Notes under the pieces: generated by a model | Told to the model about the DNA's origin: nothing | Database searches by the model: none | What the model saw: only the letters and a program-made list of their open reading frames with translations | DNA from: Oidiodendron maius Zn | Taxonomy: Eukaryota; Ascomycota; Leotiomycetes; Myxotrichaceae | Assembly (NCBI GenBank): GCA_000827325.1 | Contig: KN832877.1 | Coordinates: 1,488,001-1,552,000, forward strand | DNA length: 64,000 nucleotides | Direction: 5' to 3' | In this document: positions 23,123 through 35,400 of the stretch, one piece after another | Layout of the letters: every line of letters starts with the position of its first letter | Position numbering within the stretch: position 1 is the stretch's first letter | Translations under genes and position numbers: made by a program

Positions 23123-26100
23123 ATGGCGCGTCTAACTGTACTCCTTCTACTTGCTGTGTGGCTATGGCAAGTCGCCTCCCGGAATTCCGGTAACTCCATG
23201 CTTCTGAACCCTATGACAGCTCCCGGGAACTTGACTGGCCCAACTCCTATGGTGATACAGGTACCCAATGTCCTTAACGCTATCAACAATCCAGCCTGGA
23301 ATGGAAGCTCAACAAACGAATCTATTTCACTTCAGCCAGCGCAGCAATTCTTATGGGGCTCTCATAATAGTAACGCCCTCTTCCATCCGTTAAGTAGGAA
23401 ATGCTAATCCTGTTTTCAGACTCAAAACAATCAACTGTGTTAAGCATGGTCATGTACAGTCAAGAAGATGAACTTATCGTTTCCATGGAGCGCTTTGCGC
23501 ATGATCTTAAGTCTGTGGAGTGCGACGAAAACATGTCCCTGACGTTCAAATCTAACCTCACCTTCGGCCTTGTCCAGAAAAGTTGGAATTGGGTCAATTT
23601 TAACGACTTGAGAACATTTGTCATGGTTGCTAACTTCCCTGGATGCGGCAAAAATCAATCCCGAGATCCATGGGTTGTCAGCAATGTTACGTTCGATTCG
23701 TCTTCCCTTACTGTCCATATGGGTGCCGTATTGAAGACGTGGAAAGATGTGGCACACACATATACCCTTGACTTTGGAGACTTCACTCCTTCAACACAAG
23801 CTGAAGAAAAGCGATTTTTAGATATCAGCTTCGACAAAAGTTTCACTGTTGACCTCACATCGACATTACCTACGGATATCTTCTCCATAACTAGTGACAA
23901 TGGCTTGAGGAATGTAAGCCTCGACATCAACTGCAATGATTGCGGCACAACTGGAGACATTGTATTTAGGGGTCATATTGAAGCAAGTTTGTTTGATGGT
24001 ATCACTGTTCTCCAACTCTCAGCTACACCCCATAATATATCGGCCAATCTCAACTTGACTTTTGAACTAGAAGGCATGTTAAATCTGGATATCACGGACC
24101 CCCTTCAAGTCAACAAGAAGCTATTAACAATTCCACTCCCTGGTGGTGGCTTCAGCATTCCGGATTTGATCACATTCGGCCCTAATGCTCAAGTCAGCGC
24201 AGGTTTAGCTCTGGATTCATTGGAGGGCCAGGCCAGTATAGGGTTCGGCATCCACGCTTCAATACCCGATACTGCAGTCGCTGTGATTGATCTTCACTCA
24301 AAGCAAAAAGTAAACATACATGGCTGGACTCCTGTTATTACTGTCGAACCCCTGAAGATCGAAGCGGAAATTGACGCAGAAGTTGAACTATATACTGAAA
24401 TAGCAATAGCTGTTAGCCTTCTGTTCTTTAGTAAGTTTGCCTCATCCATCCGTCGTTGATGGGCATTTACTAATATGCTTCAAAGATGACGATGGATTTC
24501 AAGTTGACCTCGGATTAAGAGTTCCTGATGTTTTTGTCACTGCTGAGACTGTATATGGTGAGCTTTTATACCGCGCCTCTATGATACGGCAGGTACAATC
24601 ATGCTAACAACAAGTAGATAGTGCAGGAGTTTGTAGTGGAAGTAACGATGAGCTTGGGGTCATCCTCGACGCAACAGTTGGCGTGAATTTGGCCGTCGAA
24701 GCTTATGCCGAGATTGATGGCGCTCTCGATGAGATCCTTAACATTCCGCTTTTCACTGATCCGGATATATTTGCCTTCCCCGAAATATGCATTCCATTTA
24801 CTGTTGAAGACACGAATGTTTGTCCTTTCGTCCCAGATTCGGACGATGAAGAGGAATACGAGGATGTTGAAGAACTAGCTGGAACTAAACGGGATATATC
24901 AGCCATGGAATCCACATTCAGAAAAGATCTCGGAAAGCGGCAAATACCGTGGTATTTGAGGAAGCGTGAACCTTATCTGCAAGCCTGTGATCCCAAACCG
25001 GGCATGTATCCAATCCAACTAGAGGCATATCCGTCTCCGACGGCTATAGTGGCTGCAACAACGGCCGTTCCAGTTATGAAGCCTGGTATACCTGGTGGTT
25101 GCACCAAAGACCTAGACTGCTCTGTGGGTAAATGGACACTCCAACGTATTCCGGGAACTCCAACGGCTATAAAAGAACCGACTTGGACATGGGCAGGTAA
25201 ATACTCGTCATTATTATAGTGCTCGCCAACTGTTCGCTAATCAGTTCTGATAGCTGAGCATATATACGAAGGCAATTGGGTGCGAGATTTCATAGATTAT
25301 ATGGACGTAACACACTTCGGCCAAGCAACCAATCCAACACCTACAGTCTGCCCTGCAGATGCTGTCACAGACTTCTTCAAGACTACGCCGACCAGTACTC
25401 TCGTTACCCCTGCTGGCAACCCTCCCAGTAACCAAATATCGCCTCCTCAGAACTACACCCAAGCACTCATGCAAAACCTTGCAACTTGGAACACATATCA
25501 AGACCTTATGGCAATACTCCCTGCTGAGCAAAATAGCAAGAAATACGTGGTGAGTTGTTCTCTTCCGTGTCCTCACATTTCTTTTAAGTGTTATCTTTCT
25601 AAGTAATTTTCAACTAGACTTTCTCAGGCAACAAGAATATCTACGCCCAATTCATGCAGACCAGTACATGTTCAAACTCCAAACAGAGTTGTCCTGCCAA
25701 TGATAACCACAATCGGTTTTGCTGGTTAGGTCGTATGGTATCGCTATGCCAATATTTAAATGATACTGAGATCCAAAGCCGTTTAGCCGCCACCATCACG
25801 GGAATCCACACTGTTCTGTTCGTCCTCCCCAATTCCCCATTCCTTCTACCATTTAACATCAGATGTAAGAAATCGAAGTAACCAAGGCTAATTAAATGTT
25901 CAGAGACGCGATGCAAGCCGACGTAGCGGTAATCAAGCCCACCAGCTCCAGCTTCACTACGTTCCGAGCCGCACATCAAACCTGGTTCGAGGGGTATTGG
26001 AATGCTGGCATTGAGAGACTGCAGAATCAGACACAGATTAATGCACAATGGATGTTGAGTAACCCGCAGCCAGGAGATGACAGCGTTACGCTGCAGGCAA

Positions 26101-26165
26101 TTGTGAACAACACCAAGGATGCAAGATTTTGTTATGTCCAGCCATTTGTATATCCTACGACGTAA
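23123..26165 (+). CDS. large secreted protein with DUF7029/DUF7223-like regions, multi-exon
   Basis: Begins with a signal peptide (MARLTVLLLLAVWLWQVAS). Exon 1 ends at 23369 and exon 2 starts at 23420; this 50-nt intron has donor GTAACG, branch GCTAAT and acceptor TTTTCAG. Exon 2 reads VECDENMSLTFKS, then W and Cys-bearing blocks as in DUF7029, followed by a beta-rich region resembling DUF7223 (IPLPGGGFSIPDLITFGP). Further exons give an acidic linker and several dibasic sites (TKRD, GKRQ, RKRE) around codons encoded at 24880-24975, then a Cys-containing C-terminal region (EHIYEGNWVRDF, YLNDTEIQSRL, FTTFRAAHQTWF). That last part resembles the tail domain of killer-toxin-like (subgroup C) fungal chitinases, but no GH18 domain is present. 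At least six introns are implied; the boundaries near 25610-25640 and 25860-25890 are approximate. The stop is at 26165. Confidence 0.75.
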
Positions 26166-26371
26166 CTCATTGAGGGAAGCTGGGATTCTGGGAAGGGCAT
26201 TTGAATATAGTGATGATAATTCAAAGGAACACTATCCATTTCATTCTGGCCCATAAGTATTTATAGAGATGTTATATTATATGTTACGATTGTATGAAAC
26301 ACTCCTCATCTCAAAGTAGGCACATATTCCCATCATTCGAACCCTCTTGCCTATCCATCCAGTAGCCCACA

Positions 26372-29300
26372 TCACTCACTTGCAGTGTTGTACAGGCAAC
26401 GATCAGCATTGCCATTGATATTATTACCCCACCACTGTGGAAACGGTCTGGCCTGGCCACTGGCACCCGCGACGGCAAAACTGAGGAGGAAAACCATGAC
26501 CTGGGTTCCACCATCCATGCCTGCGGAGACGAGGTAGTTCCACTTGATGAATTGCCGCGGGCGATACTTGCGGAAGTACCACTGGCCAATGTAGCCAATG
26601 ACGAAATAGATCCAGACAGAGGAGTTGACTCCGACTACGAGGTAGCCCATGTACCAGAAGATGATGGATAAGTTCAAATAGCTCCAAATCCATTGCTTAG
26701 GGAAGATTTTGTGCATGATGTAAAATGGGACAGGGAGGAGGAAGCCGAAGAAATAAGCTGCCGAGACCCATTGGTAACGTTGTCCAAATGAGAACATTTC
26801 AGGTGCCATAGCCCATGCGATGCCGTTGGAATTGATGGATTGAACCCACGCGCCGGACCAGATAGATGTTCCCTCGGCGGAGAGAAGAATAGGGGTTTGT
26901 GCTTTGACAATGCTAATATTACTGTCAGATCGCGTTTTGTAGATAAAAAGAATATAATGGCAGTTTACCTCTGCATCATAATGTAGTTGAGAACAGCTCC
27001 AAAGACACAGCCAATGACTTGAGTGGTGAAGGTACACTTTGGTGAAAGCTTGGCTTGCTGGGCAAGTTTCAGATCGCGCAGGAGGTATTGGCCTTGTTGC
27101 ATAGAGTTAAAGGTCAATACCAAAAAATACATGTTTGCTTCCAGCGATGTCAGCACAATTTCCATTCAGTAAAACAAGGGGAACATACCGATAGGGGCTC
27201 GCGGGAAACAGTAACCAGCGATCGTCTGCATGACATTCCCTACATTGAATTGGAATCCTGTTATAGCATATTGTGCACCAAAAAAGAGCATGAGAATCCA
27301 GAGATTAATAATGGCGAAAACGACACCCCACCAGGGCAGGGTAGACTTAATGACATACAAACAGGTCATCACGGTAATGAAACTGGCGAGGAAAGCGAAG
27401 AAGTACCAGCTAGATGGGCACTCGTCATAGTCATTCCGGATCATGACTTTGTAATGGGGGTCTATTTCCGGATCGTCCAGCAACGCTTGTTTTTCTTCAT
27501 TGGTTCGTTTGCCGCTGTTTCTCCAGAAAAAATAAGTGGAAGGTGTGAAAAGCCACTTAAGATTAGCGAGGTTAAGGTTATTCTTGATGCTAGTCAATGT
27601 GAAGAAGCTCCATCCGGTCTTGATCTCGGCGTAGTTCCAGAGGAACATATGAACAAAGTTCCCAGTGAAACCAGCGTTAGTTGTGATAAGGCTGAAAACG
27701 TAACCTAGACGGACGAGAAGTTAGTCATCTTCTAAGGGAGGGCGTTTGGTGAGCAAACGAAATAGAAGAAAATAATTAGTGAGAGTAAAGTTAAATAAAA
27801 CTAGAGCGCGTATGTTCAAAGAACTGGTCATCCTTACTAGCTGTGAGCCATGGGGCACCGTATAATTCAATAGCAGCATCATTGATGGTATTATCAGGGT
27901 TCAGGATTAGGGTCTGGTTGTAGACATTTTGGTTTGTCGGGCTTGCCCCTGTGATGTTGAAGAGTTCCTGAGACAGGAACGGGAAGTCCTGCGCACTCCA
28001 GATGTTTCCATAGTACAATGCCATGAACATGATGACACAGAAGCTAGAACGGACAACAGTCAATACAAATTCCAACGAGCGAGCACACCGCTATTATAAG
28101 CTAAGCATATGAGAAAATGAGTACTTACAGGGTGCCGATGAGAGAGTTGGTTAGAGTCTGAAGTGGTAACCAGAGAGGCGAGCCGAAACCAGCGATATAA
28201 TTCCAGTCAAGACAGATCGATAGGAATCCCAATCCCTCGTTTCCGTCCGTACCACCAAATAGGTTAGTGAAGAGAAGGCTATTCTGGTTTGCAAGGCAGA
28301 AGATCGAGAACCCGATAAGCATAGTAAATATGTACTATAAGCGATCAGAAAGAAGGTCCTTTTGTACATAAACAGATGCCTTACCTCGGGAAATATTTCC
28401 CACACTAGCAGAGTCGCGAAGATCATCCAGAAAACCTTCATTCGCTTCTTGTTGCCGGCCTTGTCTTTATGAAGAGTCTCAAGAACAGTGCTGATCGGGA
28501 GATTCTCAGGATACAGCATCTTTGTTGGCCAGAGCAGGGTTCTCCGCATCATTCCTGCCAGGCCATATCCGATGACTGCACTTGATCAGTACTGATAAGG
28601 ACTCCAAGGGGAAACGAATAGAATTTGCAACGAAAGCTGAGCACATACGTTGCGTAGCCATTGTGATGAAAACAGCACCCCCCTGGTTTGGATATCCACC
28701 ATAGTAGAGCTTTTGCGCCGCGATGACCAATGTACTAGTTGCACTGACAGAAGCAGATGAAGCCATAATGACTATTGCTGCATGTTCCTTCATGTTGAAC
28801 GGACCTGGGTTGAGAAATCGGCCAACGGGACCCCAACGAGGAATTAGCAGCGACATGGCTTCTCCTCCTGCCTGCAGGCTTGTTAGCAAATCAAACGGGA
28901 GGGGTCGGGGGTAAATCGACGGACATAGGCGACGACAGTCAAGAACACTGTGGTGCTTCGCATTAGCCTAGGTTCTAACCCGCAAGAATGGGCAGGGGAG
29001 ACCCACTGAGCGATACGTATATAACTTGAGGTTTGAAGTAGTAGATCTCCTCGAGAACGGCCCCGAAGCAAGAAAGGCCCATCCCTACGTGTGGTTAGAA
29101 GGGGAAGACAGCGTTTGAATCATCACGAAAGGTGGGCGGTACCTAGGAAAAACATTCGGAAGGTCCACGGGTTGATGGTTGGGTCATCATCGAGATCAAT
29201 GACCTGGGTTACGATGTCTTTAGCGGTCTCAAGATGGATTTCGCTTTCTTGGCCTTCCACATCAGAGTAGACGGGCACGTCATTGTAGAAACCAGCCTCT

Positions 29301-29401
29301 TTCTCCTTGCTCCCATCGTTTGAGTGGACTGAATGGGTCGGCCCAGTCTTTACATCGTCGTTCTGTTGGGGATCTTGTGCGCTGACTGTGTGCTCCTCCA
29401 T
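26372..29401 (-). CDS. oligopeptide transporter of the OPT family, multi-exon
   Basis: Reads from ATG 29401 (an in-frame upstream ATG lies at 29431) to TGA at 26372. The N terminus is acidic and cytosolic. IDLDDDPTINPWTFRMFFLG opens the transporter. Successive exons carry hydrophobic OPT blocks: WGPVGRFLNPGPFNMKEHA (the NPG motif of the family), then SATSTLVIAAQKLYY, LPISTVLETLH, GLGFLSICLDWNYI, HMFLWNYAEI, EIDPHYKVMIRND and VFAIINLWILMLFFGAQYAI. WNYLVSAGMDGGTQVMVFLLSFA lies near the end. About 14 membrane helices are expected in the plasma membrane, importing small peptides with protons. Roughly nine introns are implied. It is convergent with the secreted protein ending at 26165 (206-bp gap). 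Confidence 0.87.
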
Positions 29402-31159
29402 CTTTGCGGTTTGTCGAAGCAAGCCCGGCAATGGCGTCTTGGCTCGAGGATTGGCGAAAGCTTGACGGCGGGCGCCAAGGAACTTATACGCCCAGCCTTA
29501 TTCACGACCAATTTGGCATTTTGATAAGGAGCGCGAGCGATAGTAGGTGGGCTAACGTTGCATTGATGCTGCATTCCTCATTGGCCCAGGTTTCGAAGAG
29601 GAAGCGGGGGTTGATCGAGATAGGAAGCTCTGAAAGCTGGACCTATATTAAATGGGCCCTAGACAGGATCATCCGTTGGGGTCTCAGGTATCCTTGTGGC
29701 ACAACCTATGGCACAACATGCGCTCCACTGGCCGAGGGGAAACTCTATTGGATTTGGAAATTGTGACAGCCCGGGGCAGGTATAAGCTGTCCGGGCAGCT
29801 GGAACGCGCTGGCATGGTATACGATAAAGGTTGCGCGTGCAGAAAGCTTCTTTGCCGCGCTATCCCAAGCACAGCGATAACCATTTACCTTTCTATTTCG
29901 GCTATTGTCTGAACACCCACAGCGAGCTAGCTCATTGTAGTTAGCGATAAGCTTGGCTACTGCTGTACAATGGCATGCGATAAGTTTGAGAGTACGGGGA
30001 AGAAGGGTTGATTGGCTGAGTGTCAATTTGGTGGCCTCGTAAGCTTGGTCCGTAACCCAGCATATCTCCCCGGCTAGCGGGAAAGGGCTTGAGTATGGAG
30101 AGAAGCCATTCGCAGGCAAAGTAAGGGGCAACAATCCGTCTCCGAGGCATTAAATGCTTCTGGAAGGACGTAAAGTGTTGGGTATGATGAGGCTTAAGGG
30201 AGTGTGTTCAGCTGATACAAGACGAGTGAAGCTAAGATGAAGCGGTGCCTTGACGAGTCGCCCATTCCGCGGTGTCGGCGGTAGTGGTGTTGATAGATAC
30301 GACATGCATCGTGCTTTTCGATCCCGTCATTAATGCTGGAGTAGAGAACTGAGCGAGGAAAATGAACATAAAACATTGCAGCACAAGAAGGAGTAATGCA
30401 GCATTGAAACAGGTCGCATGCTGCATTCTGGTGCGATTTTTGATGCTTATCGCAACCCACCCCACTCTAGGTATCGTCCTACATAGAAGGATGGATGGCC
30501 GGTTTCCCCGCCTACTGTATCGCCGACAGGGAGACTTCTTCCCTGGTTCAGTAGTTTCGGTGACAGTACTACCTACAACGATGGATGGGCAGCAGATGGG
30601 CGACAGAATTTACATCACCTCATCTTGGACGTGATAGGTAAACTAAAATGGAAATATTGTGCATTCGACTTCCAACCCAGATGTGTATGCCGGAGATCGA
30701 CAAGTCTCCTTGTGCCGGCTGTGCATGCATGACCTTTCGCACCATTTGCCATATCTGTTCAATCTTGCAATGTGCTATTTCACTTCTTTTTCACTCATGT
30801 CGGCTTCGACAATTAAAATAGATTAGCAAACCGGGGCCGCGTTCCCTTCTCCATATGCGTAGGTCGCGCACAGATTATTATCGCGGTGTCACTTGACATT
30901 AGCTTGGAGCAGCCGCCGAGGCTGTGTTTGATTGCGAAGTTTTTAATTTTTCGGCGAAAATAGCAGAATATAAATGCTATAGGTATGAAGAGATGAAGAG
31001 GTTGGTTTAAAGTTTCTGATGGTTTGAGTCATTTATTGTATTTCTTGGTACTGACCCTGACCTGTCAGCCGGGACAAAGAATCTCCGCCCCGCCAACCAG
31101 AGTTCATTTTCAAACATGCTAGAAGATTTCAGGCTGTGCAGTAAATTATTCAATAGACT
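29402..31159. other. intergenic, upstream of the OPT gene
   Basis: It includes the OPT promoter. Overlapping short frames on both strands show no recognisable motif, splice continuation or repeat. It ends at the SINE target site. Confidence 0.5.
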
Positions 31160-31173
31160 ATTAATAGTAGAGA
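31160..31173 (+). repeat. left target-site duplication of the SINE
   Basis: ATTAATAGTAGAGA directly precedes the first base of the tRNA-like head and is repeated exactly at 31746-31759, right after the A/T-rich tail. Confidence 0.85.
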
Positions 31174-31745
31174 GGCCGGATGGCGCAGTGGTCGTGCGCC
31201 CGGCAGTCCCAAAAGTCATTTAACTTGATTGAATGTGAGGGTCGCTGGTTCAAGCCCAGCTCTGGCCGCCTCTCTTAGGCTTCACCCTAGGGGACGACTA
31301 CTGGCTTTTCATAAGCCAGTTCATTCTGGTTTAGCTACTCGCCATGGATTGAAAGAGTGCTCGGTCACAATACCGTTATTATTGCCCTCGGTTAGCTAGA
31401 ATTTGAAGGGTCTGCACGCCTTTACTATTTCTAGCTACCCCCACTTTGCCCTCTATAACCTTATATGGCAAAAACATCGAAACCGATAATTTCGAGACAC
31501 GCGCAGCCAACGAGAACTATTAGCAGCCGCGACCAGTCCAAGTAACGAAGCGACCAGTATAGCCTCTAGAACTGGGTGAGAGACAGGGAAAGGGGTTGTC
31601 ATATCACAGGGCCATTGGCCGAATACAGCAGCATATGGGTTTTGTCCAGCGGCAGGAGCGTCTGTGCCAGCAAGGTTTACCATGTGAATTAAAATCATAG
31701 GAGTACCGCGCCCCTTAGGCAAGCGGAGTATAAACAATAATAATA
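31174..31745 (+). mobile_element. tRNA-derived SINE, 572 bp, flanked by 14-bp duplications
   Basis: The first 95 bases form a tRNA-like head. The acceptor stem GGCCGGA (31174-31180) pairs with TCTGGCC (31261-31267). The D stem is GCGC/GCGC, and box A is TGGCGCAGTGG (31181-31191). The T arm GCTGG-TTCAAGC-CCAGC (31244-31260) contains box B GGTTCAAGCCC. The central part cannot form an anticodon stem, so this is not a working tRNA. A unique body of about 460 bp follows, with a perfect 8-bp hairpin (31300-31320) shortly after the head. The 3' end is an AAT-repeat tail (about 31733-31745). Perfect 14-bp duplications flank it. Long tRNA-derived SINEs are known from several ascomycetes; I cannot say which family this is. 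The exact duplications suggest a fairly recent insertion. Confidence 0.82.
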
Positions 31746-31759
31746 ATTAATAGTAGAGA
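31746..31759 (+). repeat. right target-site duplication of the SINE
   Basis: An exact copy of 31160-31173, directly after the AAT tail. Confidence 0.85.
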
Positions 31760-32452
31760 AGGTTATGGGTTAGAAAAAGCCGGTGCATTTAAAGTTATTA
31801 AGTAATTGCTCTGTACTAGTTAGGGGGTGTATCTTTGTTCATACAAATTCTACCAAATATGGAACCAGTAGACGATATATTGTGTGGCGGGTTAATAGCA
31901 ATCCCAAGGATGAAAGATTGACAAAACTGGATAGCAAGCGGGGGAGTCCCCGCTGTCACTGTTTATTTCCTAAACAATTACCAATCGTCCTTTTCCTCAG
32001 ATGGCAAAGTTCACCTTCTCTTACTCCGAGGTCGCTAGGTCAAGACAACTTTTGCTCGCCTAGAAACATTCGCGGCTCGTTGGATGCTGAGGCTGTTGAT
32101 GATAGAAGCTTTGGACCGGGTTCCTGGTCTCGGCATATTAGAGCTGCAAGACTCGCTGAACCCTTGGAGTTGTGAATGAATGAAGATCTTATCATTTTCA
32201 AGGCTGCGCCGAGGGAGAGAAGTCAAAGGCATTCTCTAGTCCTACTCAAATCTTAGTACATGAGATTGACTGAACAGTTTCATTTTTAGGCAAGCTCCAA
32301 AATCTAAAGAAATGAGTCCCTAAGTATAAAACTCCCTAAAAATTCTTTTAAGAATCTGTACTCGAAATCTGAAACACATTTTGATTTGGTCTTTAAAATA
32401 TTACATATGTCTTAAATGATAATGGCAACACCTGCCCTCACGTTCTTCAATT
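31760..32452. other. intergenic, downstream of the TPR-CHAT gene
   Basis: No gene is seen. A 130-codon plus-strand frame (31783-32175) has no recognisable feature. Confidence 0.5.
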
Positions 32453-35400
32453 TTAACCCAGCTGAAATTGCCACGCTCCTTGCACGAAAAATCCGGCCCA
32501 ATGATATGGGCTATCTCTAGTGAGCCCGTCGCTCTCTAGTTCCTCTCCATCAATCATCGCTACTACCGTCCTTCTGATCGCTTGTGCTACATTTACTAGT
32601 CCCTTCTTCCTTGTCACTTCTGTCTTCGCCTTGCTACTTGATATCAAGTCTTTATAAAACCTCTCTGAAAATCGCCTTCCATCCTCACTAGCAATTGCCC
32701 ACATCGTACCGACGACGCTCGTTGCTCCGGCGAACAGAAACGCAGACATGAGCCCCAACGGCTCGTCGCCGGCGCCGATATCCTGTTTTCCCGAATTGCA
32801 GGCTATGACTGTGACGAGTGAGGACCGTGAGCCTAAATTTAGTGCGAACAGAGAGGAGGCTGGAAGAGGCGTTTGGGAGGGAGAAAGTATTAGGGATTGC
32901 GTGGAGGGTGAGGAGGAGAAGGAGGCGTGGCCGTGGTAGTGGATTATGTCCGCGTTCGACGCCGCGGCGAGGAAGGTGGTAGGTGTTAGAAATGAGTTTT
33001 GAAGGAGTGTTGTTGGTGAGGCTATAGTGGTAGGTGTGGATGAGGTGGAGAGTAGCGAGCAAAGTGAGGAAGCATGCGACTTTACGAGGTCGATTTCTTG
33101 TTGCCATTGTGGGAGAATCTCTGAATCTGTGGCCGACAATATAAATTAGCAAACAATCATGGTTAAACTGCCGTAGGAGAATATTAGAAGACATAAATGA
33201 GGATGCAGGAGTACCATCTGTACTTTGAGGAGCTGAATCCTCGTCAAATTTGGACATTATGGCACTGCGGCATGGCTCTGTCCTGAACACTGATGCCTGT
33301 CGCCGAACGCATTCCTCAAGTATGCCAAGGGAGGGGCAGTAAACCACTGGATTCCGTTCAATTAATATCTTTTGCTCCTTCCTATCCTCATCATACCCTG
33401 GTAAAGCGTGTAAAGGAAATTCATGGAGGACATCAGTAGGGAGTAAGATCACAAGTTCCAACGGCCGCGCCCATTTCAATATGGGGGACACTAGAGGTTC
33501 GAGCTCCTTGACGCTCATGATCCAAAAGTCAAGTGGTTTGTAGATCTCTGTCGCAAGCTTTGTCCTTGTCCAATCCCGGACGAGCTTTGGAGTTAGATCT
33601 TTGACAATGTGCAGGCAGGGCGACGTTAGCTGGCCGCCGGATGCAAGCATGATGATCTGTCCCTCTACGAAGATATACTCGACAATTAAGATCTTCGTGT
33701 TGGAGAACCCTTGCAGTTCTGTGAAAATCTCCTGGTCAAGTGCAGCTCCATCACGGATATCCATCATAGCTTTCAATGAAGGATATTTGTGCATTTCTTC
33801 CCTGTGTTGTCCTAGGTTCTGCAAAGCGTCTATGCGGGCTCGAATTGGCTCAGGTTCAAAGACTGAGGCGTTGACGGCTGCTATTAGATTATCCTCTTCT
33901 TTCACTAAGCGCATTAGCGCCTCGTCTTCCTTAATCTTTGTCAAGAGAACGTTGGACTGGGTCCCGAAGCGACTCAGTAAATCTCTAAGTGAAGCGGCTT
34001 TATGTCTCTGGATCCAATCCCAAAATTGGAAAGCGCTCACAGGAGATGGATTACGCAGGTACTGCTCGATACATGCACGCAAAGCTACCGAGTAGGTGCG
34101 TTGGTAGATATCCGCTCCGACCACAGATCTCTTCGCTACAAGAACTTCGAAGCTTTCTCCCGGCAAAGAAGAAAGCTCAGATCGTTGATCTTCAAGTATT
34201 CGTCTGGAATTTTCCGCTGCAGTAACTGCATCAGCGAGAAACTGGCCTTTTGATCAACCGTGTGGTCACTCTTTGCAGTGTAGAGATCGAGATTGAGTTC
34301 GGCAGCCATGGTCTCGATTTCCGCTAAGATCTCAACACTATCGGTAGCCCCAATGTGCTCTGTGGCCATCTTGGTAAAAAACCGACTGGAATATACGTGT
34401 TTGACAGCGTTCTCTAGCCGAGATAATGGTCGTTCTGAGCTCATGCTGTACGCCCATTGTTCTAGATATGCACGGTACAGCTCCATGCTGCAGCCTAAAA
34501 GGATTGTATGCACAGTTTTAACTCCTGGATACATAACCATGGCGTACTGAAAGAATCCATGAAGCTTACTCAGCTCCGCGAGTGCCTTGTCAATGAAGTA
34601 TTCCCAAGTCTCTTCTTCATTTTCCTCTTTCTCGTGTTGCTCTGCTATTTTCCCCACACCCTTGCGGAGTAGAAGTACTATCGCACGTGCCTCATAGATC
34701 TCTGCTTTGACTTTGTTGATCTGCATTCGGCAGTATGGATACTCTTTTAGAGGGATTGCGAGTCTTAGAGTGCCCAGCTCACTTGCTTCTTCTGTCCCGT
34801 CAAGTCCAAGATAACTTTGCGCAAATCGATCGACTACCCCCAACATCTGAGCGTATTCTTGACCAAAACCAGAAAGCTTGGCCATTAGGAACAACTTTTT
34901 CATAAAGTTGATAATATTCCCGTGGTCTTTGTCGCGTTCTGTCGAGTCGTTCACTCTCTTTAAAAGGTCTTCTGGGATATCTCGATCTAATATATTCTTA
35001 CGATCTCTGAATGCAAGGATATCATCTTGTGTTCTCCCGAGGACCTCGCAAGAGAATCTTCTCAAAGCAACATTTGATATCTCTTCCTCCTTTCTCTCTT
35101 CTTCGTACAGTATAGAAAGATTTTCCCAGCACCTTTGCATCTCTTCAACTCGGCGCAACCGAGAGTACGCATACTCCAACATCTCAAAATATCGAATAAT
35201 AATTTTCGGATGCTTCCTTTCTCTACCATCTTTAAATGGCCAAAATTTGTCGATAAACTCCCTTGAAGCTCTAATGACCTCGCCAAAGCGCTCGCCTTTT
35301 AAGTAAACCCCTTCAAGTAGACTGCAAGTCATTTCATCTTTCCGATATTGGAGCCCGGAAGCTTGATAGACCTCAATTAACTGGCTGCCAACGTCAAAAA

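Noticed and set aside
31174-31268. Functional tRNA gene
   Set aside because: Acceptor, D and T stems pair, but the middle (about 31201-31243) cannot form an anticodon stem, with or without an intron. The flanking duplications and tail show a SINE.
31453-31737. 94-codon protein on the minus strand
   Set aside because: It lies wholly in the SINE body, has no splice partner and no known motif, so it is most likely chance.
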